DNA of 64,000 nt from Actinomycetota bacterium. GTDB taxonomy: Bacteria; Actinomycetota; Geothermincolia; Geothermincolales; RBG-13-55-18. Under the pieces are notes generated by a model. The model was not told the DNA's origin. It saw only the letters and a list, made by a program, of their open reading frames with translations, and did no database searches. The translations under genes and the position numbers were made by a program. Below are positions 34,430 through 43,407 of this stretch, one piece after another; positions within the stretch are counted from its first letter, which is position 1, and the number at the start of each line of letters is the position of its first letter. Location: NCBI GenBank assembly GCA_028697145.1, contig JAQVFR010000009.1:36489-100488 (forward strand), given 5' to 3'.

Positions 34430-35287
34430 CTAATCGAATACGTAGAACAGGTGGCGGCCGTACCTCTCGACCCCGAAGCCGTCGATGAACTCCTGCGTGC
34501 CCTCCTCGAAGAGGAAGGCATCGAAGTCCCGGGCTCCCTGGATATTCGTATCGGGAAAGACGGCGGGATTGGTGACGATCACGGAATAGACGTTGAGCAG
34601 GCCGGCATCCCCCTCGACCATCACCTCCAGGTCGAGCGCCTCGTCCAGGACGATAAAGGTGGCGCGGTCGGTGAGGGTGTAGGCGCCCTCGTCCTCGGCG
34701 ATCCTCAGGGTATAACCCATGCCCTGCCCGCTCTCCCGGTACCAGTCTCCCCCGGGCTGGATCCCCGCCCGCTCCCACACGCTCATCTCCATGGCATGGG
34801 TGCCGGAAGCGTCGCCGCGGGAGAGGAAGGACCCGGCGTCGCCGCTGATGCGGGCGAACGCATCGGCTGCGTCCGTCATGCCCCTGATGCCCGCCGGATC
34901 GGAGGATGGCCCCACGATGATGAAATCGTTGTACATGACCTCGCGGCGGCTCTCCCCGTAGCCGGCATCCATGAACTCCTTTTCCGCCTTGGGCTCGTGG
35001 GTGACGCTCACGTCGGCCTCGCCCTGCCTGGCCATGAGCAGGGCGGCGCCGCTTCCCACGGCCACCGTCTTCATGCGGTAGGGATATCTTTCCTCGAAGC
35101 GCAGCACCAGCTCGTCGAGGAGTCCGGAATCGAGCACGCTGGTCGTGGTGGCCAGGATGAGCCCGCTCCTCTCCTCCTCCGGTATCCCCGGAGAGCCGCA
35201 GCCGTAAAAACTCCAAGCGAGCACGACCGTCGCCAGCAGGGCGAGGAGGACGAGGGCGGAAAGCGCGCTTGCGCCTCTTGCCTTCAT
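34430..35287 (-). CDS. TupA-like tungstate/molybdate-binding lipoprotein
   Basis: A 285-residue extracytoplasmic solute-binding protein. It has a signal segment and lipobox-like F-Y-G-C-G near residue 30, then the TupA hallmark LILATTTSVLDSGLLDELV and DASGTHAMEM around the oxyanion pocket (near 165), with ADVSVTHEP near 103. TupA delivers tungstate to the TupBC ABC transporter, but no permease or ATPase gene is in the window. ATG 35287 overlaps the upstream stop as ATGA, so it is translated with the Mo-co-fold lipoprotein. It could be a sensor or chaperone instead of an importer part. Confidence 0.9.
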   Translation of the reverse strand: MKARGASALSALVLLALLATVVLAWSFYGCGSPGIPEEERSGLILATTTSVLDSGLLDELVLRFEERYPYRMKTVAVGSGAALLMARQGEADVSVTHEPKAEKEFMDAGYGESRREVMYNDFIIVGPSSDPAGIRGMTDAADAFARISGDAGSFLSRGDASGTHAMEMSVWERAGIQPGGDWYRESGQGMGYTLRIAEDEGAYTLTDRATFIVLDEALDLEVMVEGDAGLLNVYSVIVTNPAVFPDTNIQGARDFDAFLFEEGTQEFIDGFGVERYGRHLFYVFD

Positions 35288-35811
35288 CTCGCGATCTCCA
35301 TCCTGGTGATGCGGTGAACCCAGTAGAAACCGTCCTCGCTGCCCACGACCAGCCTCACCGGTCCCTGCTCCTCGGGGATGGGAGCGCCGTCTTCCTCCCA
35401 GGCCAGGATGGTGTCGGGCCGCATGGCCATCTCGTATGGTATCTTGGCGACATATCCGTCCCACGCCTCCAGCCTTATCTCGACGAACGGCTCTTCGACC
35501 CCCTGGTGGCGCAGGACGTCACCCAGGCGCACACCGGACCATACTCCCTGTTTCGCCATGCCGTTCGATCTCACCAGCACCGTATCCACATCGACCTTGG
35601 GCAGGGATTTTATCTCCTCCGTATCCACCTCGGGCAGCTCGCCCGTGGGATCGTCTATCTCTATGGTCATGCACTCCTCGTACATCCCCTCGATGCGCCT
35701 CTCGCTCTCCAGAAACGGCGAGGCCTTCTCCTCTTGCCCGCAGCCGCACAGGGCCGCCGCCAGGCAGCACCCGGCCAGCAATACGGCCAGGGACGCGGCA
35801 ATCCTGCTCAT
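35284..35811 (-). CDS. Lipoprotein with Mo-co oxidoreductase (sulfite-oxidase-like) fold
   Basis: A 175-residue lipoprotein (lipobox A-L-C-G-C near residue 24) with one domain of the oxidoreductase molybdopterin-binding type. The fold is visible in GVWSGVRLGDVLRHQGV near 93, VEIRLEAWDGYVAKIPYEM near 112 (core A-W-D-G-Y), LAWEEDGAPIP and GPVRLVV near 150, and FYWVHRITRMEI. A clear Cys ligand for molybdopterin is not seen in the usual place, so it may bind a ligand without catalysis. It overlaps both neighbours by 4 bases in an operon with TupA-like and dual-domain proteins. Confidence 0.8.
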   Translation of the reverse strand: MSRIAASLAVLLAGCCLAAALCGCGQEEKASPFLESERRIEGMYEECMTIEIDDPTGELPEVDTEEIKSLPKVDVDTVLVRSNGMAKQGVWSGVRLGDVLRHQGVEEPFVEIRLEAWDGYVAKIPYEMAMRPDTILAWEEDGAPIPEEQGPVRLVVGSEDGFYWVHRITRMEIAR

Positions 35812-37346
35812 CTCTCCTCCATCACGCTGTAAAGGTAACCCAGCAGCGGCAGCACCGCCTTGAGCGGCTGCAGGCGCAGTGACGATACCGCCAGCCAGCT
35901 CACGCAGAACGCGCCCTCCGGGCCGCTCAAGATCGCCTGCGGCGCCTCGGCCGCGGTGTCTTCCCCGGTTTCGCCCGGTTTCTGCTCAGGGGCGGTCTCC
36001 TCCGCCTGCGGCAGTTCCTCGGACGGAGCGGGCTGCGGCTGCGGCTGCGGCGCGGGCGCCGGTTCGCTCACCGCGCCGTAAACCGCCAGCGAGCCCTCGG
36101 GAACGGCTCCCGGCGCGGGCGGCTGTTCTCCAGCCGGCAGGGGCAGCACCTCAACCGCGTAGATCATCCTCGCGCAAAGCGGCGTGTTGGCATCGCCCCC
36201 CTGGTCCTTCGGCCCCGGGACGCTCTGCGGCACGATGAGCCGCAGGCTCCCCTCGTCGGCGCCGAGGGGAGTGCCGGCTTTCTCGTAGGCGATGATCACC
36301 TTCATACCTCCGCTGTAGACGGTCCTCACCTGGTTCAGGGTGAGGGAGACGGTGTACCCGTCCCTCGCCTTCACCTGCACGCCGGTCGCGCCAGGTGCCA
36401 GGCTCATCTTCTCTTCGATGAGATAGGAGAGGGGTACGCCCTTGTAGTCTGCCTCGTAATAGGTGAAGGGCTCCTGGGACTTGAGGAAGGTGTAATGGCC
36501 GGAGAAGGAGGGCATGGAGGCGAGTTCTCCCTTGGAGAAGATGCGGCCGCCCGGGTCCGCCCGGCAGCTTCCCCCGTCCCGTACGCACAGGGAAAGGGCT
36601 GGGACCAGCACCGACACCGCCACTGCAACCAGCACTATCTGCATTAGCGCCTTGGGTCTTTTCCGGCTCCCTTTTCCGCCGCCGACAAGTGAGACGATCG
36701 CCGCCGCCAGGACGACGATCCCGGCGCCCAGGAGCAGAAGCGGCAGCAGGATGGAGAAGGGATAGACCGCGGGAATATCGCCGTACACCCATATTTCGTC
36801 CACCGGCACCTCGGTCGCGTCGAAGGCCGCGCTGCCCTCCTCCACGGGCCCTATCTCGATGAGCCTGAGGTTGGAGACCCAGGACGGCTTGTTCACGTGT
36901 TCCTCGCCGTATTGCGGCATCACCAGCCTGAGCGGGCCGGATCCTTCCGGTTCGGGCTGCAGCGCCTCGCCGTTCATCTCCCAGGCGAGCATGGGGTAGA
37001 GGCCTTTCTCGTTGGCCTGTTTCAGATCGGACAAGGTGAGCACAGTGCCCACCGCCGGCCAGAAATAGCCGTCCGGCGCGATCAACTTCACCTGCGCGCC
37101 ATCGTCGTCCACCCCCACATCCTCCAGGAAGGTGGAGAGGACGACCCCCTCGAACTCGGTTTCCTCTATCGTCTGCCAGTTGTTGATGCTGCGGTATGCG
37201 GCCCTGGTGGAGGGCCTGGACAGCACCTCGTCGTAGCCGGCAACCACGTGATCCCCGGCGCCGACCTGGCGCACGATGAACAGGGAAAGCGCGGCCGCGG
37301 CGAGAATGGCGGCAATGACGAAGAGCAGGAGCGGCTTTCTTCCCAT
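35808..37346 (-). CDS. Membrane-anchored protein with two Mo-co-fold domains
   Basis: A 512-residue protein. Helix 1 (about 5-25) anchors it, followed by an external Mo-co-fold domain (VVLSTFLEDVGV, APDGYFWPAVG, LAWEMNGEALQPEPEGSGP), two more hydrophobic segments near 190-215 and 230-255, then a second domain (GHYTFLKSQEPFTYYEADY core F-T-Y-Y-E-A-D-Y-K-G-V-P-L) and a Pro/Gln/Glu-rich spacer (about 420-475). The C-terminal 25 residues are hydrophobic. The second domain resembles domain 1 of the divergent protein at 37962, but carries Phe where that one has Cys (YTC). ATG 37346 follows AAAGGAGGG. It is the first gene of the operon. Confidence 0.8.
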   Translation of the reverse strand: MGRKPLLLFVIAAILAAAALSLFIVRQVGAGDHVVAGYDEVLSRPSTRAAYRSINNWQTIEETEFEGVVLSTFLEDVGVDDDGAQVKLIAPDGYFWPAVGTVLTLSDLKQANEKGLYPMLAWEMNGEALQPEPEGSGPLRLVMPQYGEEHVNKPSWVSNLRLIEIGPVEEGSAAFDATEVPVDEIWVYGDIPAVYPFSILLPLLLLGAGIVVLAAAIVSLVGGGKGSRKRPKALMQIVLVAVAVSVLVPALSLCVRDGGSCRADPGGRIFSKGELASMPSFSGHYTFLKSQEPFTYYEADYKGVPLSYLIEEKMSLAPGATGVQVKARDGYTVSLTLNQVRTVYSGGMKVIIAYEKAGTPLGADEGSLRLIVPQSVPGPKDQGGDANTPLCARMIYAVEVLPLPAGEQPPAPGAVPEGSLAVYGAVSEPAPAPQPQPQPAPSEELPQAEETAPEQKPGETGEDTAAEAPQAILSGPEGAFCVSWLAVSSLRLQPLKAVLPLLGYLYSVMEER

Positions 37347-37667
37347 GCACCCTCCTTTCCTAGCACGGGAGGCCCGCCCGTTTCCCGGCGAACCCTGTCG
37401 GCCTCTCCCCATGGCTGGAGCTTTAGGGCAAGAGGCTCGGAGAGCGTTTCTGCCGCCAAGATAGCACGGAACGCGGCCGTGCTGTCAAGCGGCTGTTTAC
37501 GGCTTCGATCCAGCCGGATACCGGCGCCACTGGCATGAATTACCCATTATCTACCATATCTTTTCATGCCGCAGCAAGCCGTTCATCCGCCGCTTCGGGT
37601 CTTATGCCCACTATGAAGGGTGCGGGGGATGCGTCCCGGGCGGGCGGCGCTCGGGCGGCGCTCGGTC

Positions 37668-37961
37668 TTGACAACCCCGAAGGAATGATGATAAACAGGC
37701 ACCGTACGGTTTTCCGAGCAGTCTGTCCTAAGGCGAAACGCTAAGGAGGGCTGCCGATAGGGTAGGATTGGAAACGGTCCTGCCTCCCGTGCTTGGAAAG
37801 GGAGACCAGGGAACAGGCTTTGCGAGGCGTCCTTTCCTCATGGGGTGGACGCCCCTTTCTTTCTGGTACGCCGTCCTTTCCGGCACGGAGAGGGTGGCTT
37901 TTTAATGGGCCTCCTATGGTAAGTATTGGTATCCAGTAACCGGGCGAGATGGGAGGAGAAA
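37668..37961 (+). promoter_or_regulatory. Long structured 5' leader, candidate Moco-type riboswitch
   Basis: A TTGACA (37668-37673) with an imperfect -10 in TGATAA begins a leader of about 260 nt. In order it shows a CCTAAG...TAAGG element around a GCG-AAA-CGC hairpin (37727-37746, like half of an 11-nt tetraloop receptor), enclosed by GCAG/CTGC; a 10-bp hairpin with GAAA loop (37761-37784); a CTCCC/GGGAG hairpin (about 37784-37804); then GGCGTCC/GGACGCC followed by CCTTTCTTT (37826-37862), a possible expression-platform terminator. Receptor plus GNRA loop, and a downstream Mo-co-fold gene, suggest a molybdenum-cofactor riboswitch; this is not proven. Confidence 0.5.
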
Positions 37962-40418
37962 ATGCGAAGATATCTGATCGTTCTGCTGGGAGTATTTCTT
38001 TGCCTCGCGCTGAGCGCTCCGCTGGCCGCGGTCTCGTCGTCGCCGGCGGCTGGGGGAGAGTTTCAAGCGGACGCTATTTCCGCGGCTTCCCCCAACTACC
38101 GCACCTTCACCGAGGCCGACCTCAAATCCATGCGGCGGGTGGACGGTTACCTGTGGGGAGGCCATTACACCTGCTCCAAGAACTCCGATCCCTTCACCTA
38201 TTTCGAGCAGGACTGGAAGGGCGTAAGCCTCTCTTACCTGCTGGAGGTGGAGACCGGCATCGGGGCCGACACCACCGCGATCAAGGTCATAGCCGACGAC
38301 AACTACGCCGTCACCCTTACCCTCGACGAGATGAGGAACAACAGCAACACCCGGGGCATGCCAACGCTGCTGGCTTACGTGAACGGTGCCCCGAGCGCGG
38401 ACAACCCGCACGCGCCCGATCCGGTGGGAGCGCCGTGGGTGACGCCGGTTGCGGCTGGCCAGGAACTGGGAAGCGGTGAGGGCCCCTTCCGCCTGGTCAT
38501 GCCCCAGAAGGTCGAGGGGCCCGACCCCCGTAACGAGTCCTACACCCCGGCCGGCACGGGCACGCCCAACTGGAACAAGGCGGTGCAGCGCGTGAGGGCT
38601 ATCGAGGTGCAGCCGGTCCCGCCGGGGATACCGCCCATCGATCCCGCCGCCATCCCGCCGGGCGAGATAGTGGTGTACGGCAACATCCTCAACCGCAAGA
38701 CCTTCACCGTGGACCAGCTGAAGAGCATCAAGCCGGTAACTGCGAGCTATCCATGGAAGAACAAGTACGACGAGACCGGGGAGACCGCATGCACCGGCAT
38801 AGCGGTGGATTACCTCCTGGACTCCGTGATCGGCCTCCAGGACACGGCCAGCGACGTGAAGTTCTACGCGTCTGACGGATGGGGATTCAAGGACACCTGG
38901 ACCCTGGACGAGATCAGGGCCGCCTACGGCGATGACGCCCTCAAGTTCATGCTTGCCTGGAACAAGGACGGGGAGGACCTTGAGCCGGAACCCGACGGCG
39001 ACGGCCCCATCCAGATGATCAAACCGCAGTTCGCTCCCGACGACACCAACATGAGCAAGTGGCTGAAGTGGACGCGTGTCGTGGAGGTGCTTCCCCTGGG
39101 AGAGGATCCCGGCATCGACCCTACGCTGGTGCCGGCCGACCGCATCATCGCCTGTGGGGCCATCGACGCGGGCAACGTGCCCGACGAGTGGTACTTCGCC
39201 GAGGGATGCACGGGATTCGGCTTCGAGACCTGGCTCTCCATCGCCAATCCCAATCCCTGGCAGACCAAGGTCATCGTGGACTACTTCATCGAGGGGGAGA
39301 CGCCGCAGCAGCAGGAGCTGTTCGTGGCCCCCCGCAGCCGCACCACCGTCAACGTCGAGGGAGTCATAGGCGCGGGTAAGAACGTCTCCGCCCGGGTCGA
39401 GGGCTATCACGGCGATTCCATCGTGGTTGAGCGCGCCATGTACTGGGGCGGCCGGGCCGGCGGACATTGCGCCTCGGGCGTGAACTCCGCCGCCGCCACC
39501 TGGTACCTGGCCGAGGGCTGCACGGCCGGAGGGTTTGAGACCTGGGTGCTGCTGCAGAATCCCGGGGATACCGCGGCCAACGTCGACATCACCTATATGA
39601 CCGAAGCCGGAGAGAAGGCGGGCGCGCAGGTGGTGGTGCCCGCGAAGTCCCGCAAGACCATCGATATCTCCACCGACGGCGTCGCCGACACCTGGAACGT
39701 GTCCACCATGGTGGACTCGGACCAGCCCGTCATCGCCGAGCGTGCCGTTTACTGGGGCGGCCGTAAGGCGGGCCACTGCGAGACCGGCGTGACCTCGCCC
39801 GCCAGTGGGTGGTACCTGGCGGAAGGTGCCACCGACGGCGGCTTCGAGACCTGGGTGCTGGTTCAGAACCCCAACGACAACCCCGTCCTCGTCGACCTGA
39901 CCTTCATGACCTCGACGGGGCCCATGGACGGGCCGCAGGCTTTCGCCATCCCGGGCAACTCGCGCTACTCCTTCAACCTGGGCGAGTCCGTCGTCGACTA
40001 TAACGTGTCCACCATGGTGACCTCCGAGGGAGGGGACATCATCGCCGAGCGCGCCATGTACTGGAGCGGCAGGGCCGGCGGTCACGACGCCCACGGCCAG
40101 CAGCAGGCGAAGTTCAGGTCCTTCCTCGCCGAAGGGGCCACCGCGGGCGGCTTCGAGACCTGGGTGCTGCTGCAGAACCCGGGCACCTGCGACGCGACGA
40201 TTAGCATAACCTACCAGACCGAAGCCGGAGCCATCGAGAGGGAGCCACTGGCGCTGGAGGCGGGCAAGAGGACCTCCATCGACGTGGGCGCGGAGATAGG
40301 GGAGACCTACGACGTCTCTACCCTGGTCCACTCCTCCGCCCCCATCGTGGCGGAGAGGGCCGTGTACTGGAACGGCCGCGTGGAGGGAAGCTGCTCCACG
40401 GGTTACTCCGCCTGGTGA
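37962..40418 (+). CDS. Secreted Mo-co-fold protein with DUF5719-type surface repeats
   Basis: An 818-residue secreted protein. Signal peptide 1-25; Mo-co-fold domain 1 (about 40-220; GGHYTCSKNSDPFTYFEQDW, D-N-Y-A-V, V-M-P-Q-K-V) and domain 2 (about 235-395); then five roughly 100-residue repeats, each starting W-Y-x-A-E-G-x-T-x-x-G-F-E-T-W-x-x-x-x-N-P and ending A-V-Y-W-x-G-R-x-x-G-H (from about 405 to 818; the fourth starts F-L-A-E-G). These are the DUF5719 type, beta-rich surface modules of Actinobacteria. No sorting motif is seen at the end (TGYSAW). ATG 37962 with GGGAGGAG; the in-frame TTG at 37926 lacks a site. Confidence 0.88.
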   Translation: MRRYLIVLLGVFLCLALSAPLAAVSSSPAAGGEFQADAISAASPNYRTFTEADLKSMRRVDGYLWGGHYTCSKNSDPFTYFEQDWKGVSLSYLLEVETGIGADTTAIKVIADDNYAVTLTLDEMRNNSNTRGMPTLLAYVNGAPSADNPHAPDPVGAPWVTPVAAGQELGSGEGPFRLVMPQKVEGPDPRNESYTPAGTGTPNWNKAVQRVRAIEVQPVPPGIPPIDPAAIPPGEIVVYGNILNRKTFTVDQLKSIKPVTASYPWKNKYDETGETACTGIAVDYLLDSVIGLQDTASDVKFYASDGWGFKDTWTLDEIRAAYGDDALKFMLAWNKDGEDLEPEPDGDGPIQMIKPQFAPDDTNMSKWLKWTRVVEVLPLGEDPGIDPTLVPADRIIACGAIDAGNVPDEWYFAEGCTGFGFETWLSIANPNPWQTKVIVDYFIEGETPQQQELFVAPRSRTTVNVEGVIGAGKNVSARVEGYHGDSIVVERAMYWGGRAGGHCASGVNSAAATWYLAEGCTAGGFETWVLLQNPGDTAANVDITYMTEAGEKAGAQVVVPAKSRKTIDISTDGVADTWNVSTMVDSDQPVIAERAVYWGGRKAGHCETGVTSPASGWYLAEGATDGGFETWVLVQNPNDNPVLVDLTFMTSTGPMDGPQAFAIPGNSRYSFNLGESVVDYNVSTMVTSEGGDIIAERAMYWSGRAGGHDAHGQQQAKFRSFLAEGATAGGFETWVLLQNPGTCDATISITYQTEAGAIEREPLALEAGKRTSIDVGAEIGETYDVSTLVHSSAPIVAERAVYWNGRVEGSCSTGYSAW

Positions 40419-40508
40419 TCGCGAGACCGAAAGGCAGAAACGGGCAAAGGCCGCCAAGAGAGAAAACCGGCCCGGAATGAATATCCGGCCGTAGATTTCC
40501 TCCCACAC

Positions 40509-40541
40509 AATAAGGGGGGTCCGTCAAGGGCCTCCCTTATT
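40509..40541 (+). terminator. Stem-loop after the DUF5719 protein gene
   Basis: An 11-bp stem AATAAGGGGGG/CCTCCCTTATT with one G-T pair, 90 bases after the stop. The T-rich 3' arm is weak as a T-run. Confidence 0.6.
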
Positions 40542-40553
40542 GCATTCCCGCCC

Positions 40554-40584
40554 AGGCATTGGGGTCAAGCCTCGCCTCGTGCCT
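40554..40584 (+). repeat. 31-bp AGGCA...TGCCT dispersed repeat, copy 1
   Basis: Matches the consensus AGGCATTGGGGTCAAGCCTC (first 20 bases) and ends TGCCT, forming 5-bp terminal inverted repeats. It lies downstream of the hydrolase gene at 40700, and copy 2 lies upstream of it. Confidence 0.93.
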
Positions 40585-40699
40585 GAGAGAGCCGTGAACG
40601 CGGGCACAAACCAGGATATCCCCTTTTCTTTCCGCCCATCGTTCTGGCGATATCTAGAGGCAATCCCGCGCATGCCATCTCGCCTGGGGCGTGGTCGCC

Positions 40700-42034
40700 T
40701 CAGGGCGTGGATAAGGTCTCGTCCAGCCAGTCGAAGATGCGCTGGTGCGCCAGGAGCATGGCCCCCATCTGGCAGTGAAGCCCGGCCCCCTCCTCCGCGG
40801 TGAAGAGGATGAAATCCTTGGGGCAGGTGAGGGCGTCGTAGAGCCTCTGGGGCTCTCCCTTCATGCCGGTGTCGTGATCGGAGTCTATTACCAGGGTGGG
40901 ACAGGCGATGTCCTGCGCCGCGCCCTCCATGCTGTACTGCGAATAAGCCAGCATGAACGCGCTGGGCGAGTCCACCTTGAAGGTGAACATGCCGTTGCCC
41001 ATGAACCAGTCCAGCTGGATGCTCTCCTGCATCGCCTCCTGTATAGCCTGGTCGAAAGCATCCGGGTCCTCGCGGATAGATGCGATGAGCCCCTCCGGGG
41101 TCCCGCCCGACGGATCGTAGTACTGGGCGAGGACGGAAGCAATCGGATACCAGGGCTCGAAGACCCCGCCGTCGGCGATGAGGGCGGCGAGACGGAGCTC
41201 GTAGGCGGCCCCGCGCGGCGCCAGGTACCCGCCCATGCTGATGCCGAAGAGCGCCAACCTGTCCGGGTCCACCTCCGGACGGGAGAGGGCGTAATCCACC
41301 ACCGGCGTGATCACCTTCTCCCAGTCGTAGCGGAAGGGCAGGCCCTGCTCGCGGACGACCTCCCCCTGCCCGGGGCCCTCGAAGGTCAGGCAGTTATAGC
41401 CGCGGCGCACGGCGGCCACGGCCCCGCCGCAGTACAGCTCCTCCTGGGTGCCGTCGAATCCCGTCTGGATGATGATGGTAGGCCGCGGCACGTTCGAGTC
41501 GTCCACCCTGTAGAAGTAACCCGGTAGGGCGGTGTCCTCGTAGGGGATGCGCACCGCCTCGATGGGCGGGTCGAAGAGGTCCGCAGCCGCCGCGAAGCAG
41601 TCCCTGCTCTGCGCCGAGCTCTCCCTGATGCGCGGGTCGGAGGGATCGCCGTGCAGGTAAAACTCGGCCATGGCGTAGTAGGTGCCGGCCCTGAGGTAAG
41701 CCTCGCGGGCGCTCACCGTGTGCCCCCCGGCCAGGCTCTCCTCCGCGATGCCGCGCACGCGTTCCGCCGTCGCGTACCACTCCTCGTACCAGGAATTGAC
41801 GTCACCCTCTTCTATGCGCCAGGCGGTGGAGAGGCACTCCCCGATGTCCGCCCCTCCGTAGGCAGTGTCGCCCAGGACGCGCGTGAGCTGGAACTGCAAC
41901 TCGGGATCGGAGAAGACGAGGTTCTGCCCGTTGTGGTCATCAGGCTGCGCTGTTTCTCCCCCGCCGCATCCGCAGAAGACCATTAGCGCTGCGGCCAGCA
42001 TCATTCCCAGGATGATCGCGACGACCCTTCTCAT
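40700..42034 (-). CDS. Alpha/beta hydrolase lipoprotein (DHPON-hydrolase-like)
   Basis: A 444-residue secreted lipoprotein (signal 1-23, lipobox-like V-F-C-G-C). An N-terminal helical domain of about 150 residues (YRAG-type AREAYLRAGTYYAMAEFY) precedes an alpha/beta fold with TIIIQTGFDGTQEE, the nucleophile elbow GISMGGYLAP near 265, an acid in VIDSDHDTG near 385, and His in GAGLHCQMG near 420. This layout matches the 2,6-dihydroxy-pseudo-oxynicotine hydrolase/FrsA-like group. An extracytoplasmic version is less usual. A GTG one codon upstream is also possible. The gene is flanked by 31-bp repeats in the same direction. Confidence 0.87.
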   Translation of the reverse strand: MRRVVAIILGMMLAAALMVFCGCGGGETAQPDDHNGQNLVFSDPELQFQLTRVLGDTAYGGADIGECLSTAWRIEEGDVNSWYEEWYATAERVRGIAEESLAGGHTVSAREAYLRAGTYYAMAEFYLHGDPSDPRIRESSAQSRDCFAAAADLFDPPIEAVRIPYEDTALPGYFYRVDDSNVPRPTIIIQTGFDGTQEELYCGGAVAAVRRGYNCLTFEGPGQGEVVREQGLPFRYDWEKVITPVVDYALSRPEVDPDRLALFGISMGGYLAPRGAAYELRLAALIADGGVFEPWYPIASVLAQYYDPSGGTPEGLIASIREDPDAFDQAIQEAMQESIQLDWFMGNGMFTFKVDSPSAFMLAYSQYSMEGAAQDIACPTLVIDSDHDTGMKGEPQRLYDALTCPKDFILFTAEEGAGLHCQMGAMLLAHQRIFDWLDETLSTP

Positions 42035-42104
42035 CACCTGCTCCTCCCCGCTTTTGGCTTTTGTTTTGACACTCTTGTTCTCGGACGAGAAAAGCTCTTA
42101 CCTG

Positions 42105-42135
42105 AGGCATTGGGGTCAAGCCTCGCCTCGTGCCT
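42105..42135 (+). repeat. 31-bp dispersed repeat, copy 2
   Basis: Identical to copy 1 over the 31-bp core, 1551 bases from it, and located about 70 bases upstream of the hydrolase start. Confidence 0.93.
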
Positions 42136-42251
42136 GAGAGTGCCGGCATACGGCGATCCCGTCGCCTCCGCCAGGGACAGCCTCGCGTTTACGATGCACG
42201 GCGTTTCCGCGATCGACCCCGGACAGCGCCATCTCCTGCGATCCTATCTGC

Positions 42252-43286
42252 TCACGGCGTCTCGAAGTAACTCTCCAGCGGCGGCAGCTCGATGAGGTCG
42301 AGGTTGGAGAAGGAGAGGCCGAGCTTACCGTCCTGGATGTCGCGGATGATCCGCGTCACCTGGTCGTTCACGGGTACGGCGACGCCGGCCTTCGCCGCCG
42401 CGGCGGAGAGAAAGCCGTTGATGCTCTCCACCTCGCAGGGGAGGCCCTTCTCCAGGTCCTGCAGCATACTGGCCTTGGCGTCGCGGAAGTCGCCGGTCAA
42501 GCTATTGAGAAGGTTCCGGGTGCCCGCGATGTCCTGCCTCGCGATATCGACGAGGATGCCGGGATCCGCCCCGCGCATGGGCTCCATCGCCACCCCCAGC
42601 GCCCGCGCGGTGAGTATGGTCTCGATCATTATATAGATGACCGCGTCCGTGGCCTTCTCGCTCTCCATGATCTTGCCGCCGGTGGCGCCCAGGGCCGTTG
42701 ACATGCCGGATGCCGCCACGTTGAAGAGGAGCTTGGTCCAGCGAGTGCCGGTCAGGTTGCTCGTGATCATGCCCATCCCGGCGTGATCGAGGACGCCCTT
42801 CACCTCCTCCAGCCTCTCCGTGATCCTCCCGTCGAGCTCCCCGATCTCGTAGCCCATCTGGTCGGGATCCGAGGTCATGCGGGAGACCCCGGGGCTCACC
42901 TGCTCCGCCGACCACAATACCGCGCCGCCCAGGGTGCGCTCGCGGCCCACGAAAGAGGCCACCTTCTCCTCGGGGACGCCGTTCTGCAGGGTCAGGATCA
43001 CGCTATCCTCTCCGAGGTGGGGCAGGACCTGGGGCAGGGCCTGCTCATCGTAGGTGGACTTGGTGATGTATACCACCAGGTCGTATACCCCCTCCATCCC
43101 GTCCGGGCTCACGGCTCTCACGGGCTGGGTAACATCCAGGTTGCCGGTGATGCGCGCGCCGTTCTCGTTCAGCGCCCGCACCGTCTCCTCCCTGGCATCC
43201 ACCATGACCACATCGAGCCCGCCCCTGGTGAGCAAGGCGCCCACCACCGTGCCCAACGAACCCGCTCCAACCACCGCTATCCTCAT
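42252..43286 (-). CDS. Ketopantoate reductase family oxidoreductase, second copy
   Basis: A 344-residue ApbA/PanE-like enzyme with GAGSLG near residue 7, LTLQNGVPEE near 100 and RWTKLLFNVAASG near 185. It is a paralogue of the protein at 8531-9556, with matching length and motif order, so it arose by an old duplication. The start has AAAGGAGGGGGAAG upstream. It precedes no pantothenate gene; the neighbour upstream is an MmgE/PrpD dehydratase-like gene in the same orientation, suggesting a shared role on branched or hydroxylated keto acids (inference). Confidence 0.9.
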   Translation of the reverse strand: MRIAVVGAGSLGTVVGALLTRGGLDVVMVDAREETVRALNENGARITGNLDVTQPVRAVSPDGMEGVYDLVVYITKSTYDEQALPQVLPHLGEDSVILTLQNGVPEEKVASFVGRERTLGGAVLWSAEQVSPGVSRMTSDPDQMGYEIGELDGRITERLEEVKGVLDHAGMGMITSNLTGTRWTKLLFNVAASGMSTALGATGGKIMESEKATDAVIYIMIETILTARALGVAMEPMRGADPGILVDIARQDIAGTRNLLNSLTGDFRDAKASMLQDLEKGLPCEVESINGFLSAAAAKAGVAVPVNDQVTRIIRDIQDGKLGLSFSNLDLIELPPLESYFETP

Positions 43287-43407
43287 CTTCCCCCTCCTTT
43301 ACGCGTCCGCAACGCGTTTTTCGCCGCAAGCGGTCGATCTCCCCCGGGATGCCGCGACAAGGCATCCCCGATCCACCCTTCTCCGATCCGGCCCGCGCAC
43401 ACCGCCC

